From CAIVVT01 sp963838205 (GTDB lineage: Bacteria > Acidobacteriota > Terriglobia > Bryobacterales > Bryobacteraceae), in contig CAWIQF010000007.1 in NCBI GenBank assembly GCA_963838205.1, positions 1 through 64,000 of the forward strand: 64,000 nucleotides of DNA, read 5' to 3'. Below the pieces are notes generated by a model. It ran no database searches. It was not told the origin of the DNA and was given only the letters and a program-made list of their open reading frames with translations. Below, in pieces: positions 63,792 to 64,000 of the stretch; the stretch's first letter is position 1; the number at the start of each line of letters is the position of its first letter. The position numbers were made by a program, and so were the translations under genes.

Positions 63792-64000
63792 AGTGATTTC
63801 GACTTACCTGACTCCCGTGTAGATTAGAGGCTGTTGCGCCAGCCGTGCTGCCGAACAGGAGAATCTTTTCGAGTGCGGCCATGCCGATCTTTCTCCCATG
63901 GTCTTCGGGAATGTAGAAAATGTCATTCGCGGTCAGTGGAACATCCGGTGACTTGCGCTGCATGATTTTCCCCAGTTCAACCGGGATTTCGTTCTTCGAG
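63778..64000 (-). CDS. Polysaccharide export protein (Wza-like), C-terminal part only
   Basis: The minus-strand frame is open from the window edge to the stop at 63778. The visible 73 residues include IPVELGKIMQRKSPDVPLTANDIFYIPEDHGR (two parts), the soluble-ligand-binding beta-grasp end of Wza/BexD-type outer-membrane exporters, followed by a Gly/Ala-rich hydrophobic tail. The order exporter then kinase, with a 14-base overlap, is the normal start of Wzx/Wzy EPS operons. The N-terminal part lies beyond 64000. Confidence 0.8.
   Translation of the reverse strand, partial: SKNEIPVELGKIMQRKSPDVPLTANDIFYIPEDHGRKIGMAALEKILLFGSTAGATASNLHGSQVSRNHYAQA

Overview
The window is GC-rich bacterial chromosome. 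It most resembles a member of the Acidobacteriota, order Bryobacterales (Solibacter/Paludibaculum-like). This is an inference from the very large Oar-type TonB-dependent receptor with an N-terminal carboxypeptidase-regulatory-like domain, LacI regulators beside such receptors, several Gfo/Idh/MocA dehydrogenases, secreted glycoside hydrolases (GH39-like, GH44, GH10), a secreted penicillin-acylase-like enzyme, and GC-rich dispersed intergenic repeats. No rRNA or ribosomal-protein marker is present to confirm it.

Layout. (1) 1-5777: nested mobile DNA. A 'recombinase in trio' (RIT) element of three overlapping tyrosine recombinases abuts, and probably interrupts, the tnpC of an IS66-family element whose tnpA and tnpB are intact. 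(2) 6-19 kb: a sugar dehydrogenase and a frameshifted class-III aminotransferase, a frameshifted Oar-like receptor with a LacI repressor and two matching operator-like sites, a penicillin-acylase homologue, a frameshifted GH39-like glycosidase and a dienelactone-hydrolase-like esterase. (3) 19.5-31 kb: an L,D-transpeptidase and M23 peptidase pair, a dehydrogenase, a DsbA-like protein with a Cys-rich N-terminus, tRNA-Lys(TTT), a fucose-isomerase-like gene followed by a dehydrogenase and thrB, a large secreted protein of unknown function, and a B12-binding radical SAM enzyme. (4) 31-37 kb: plant-polysaccharide and uronate catabolism (GH44, UxaC, GH10). An unusual intergenic array of eight AT-rich 19-21 bp repeats lies just upstream of uxaC. 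(5) 37-45 kb: a FAD oxidoreductase, an O-antigen-ligase-like membrane protein with a Gly-Ser-Ala-Gly repeat tail, a FecR-domain protein, a membrane-anchored J-domain protein, a TPR protein and a small zinc-ribbon membrane protein. (6) 44.8-64 kb: a contiguous minus-strand exopolysaccharide locus. Read 5' to 3' it runs from the Wza-like exporter (partial) through Wzc kinase, WecB epimerase, FkbM-like methyltransferase, Wzx, Wzy, several glycosyltransferases, a glycosyltransferase-DUF362 fusion, a CapK-like adenylate-forming enzyme, an epimerase and a WecA-like priming transferase fused to a CapD-type N-terminal region, to a CpsB-type phosphatase. Many genes overlap by 1-4 bases, so most are probably co-transcribed.

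How it fits together. The catabolic half would import oligosaccharides through the Oar receptor under LacI control and degrade xylan, xyloglucan and uronate-containing polymers outside the cell or in the periplasm. The EPS half is a Wzx/Wzy-type pathway: WecA-like priming on undecaprenyl phosphate, sugar addition by the glycosyltransferases, flipping, polymerisation, and Wzc/Wza/CpsB-controlled export.

Quality note. Four genes carry six frame disruptions, and all six are explained by a single inserted base. This pattern suits uncorrected insertion errors at least as well as real gene decay, so those entries are labelled pseudogene with that caveat.
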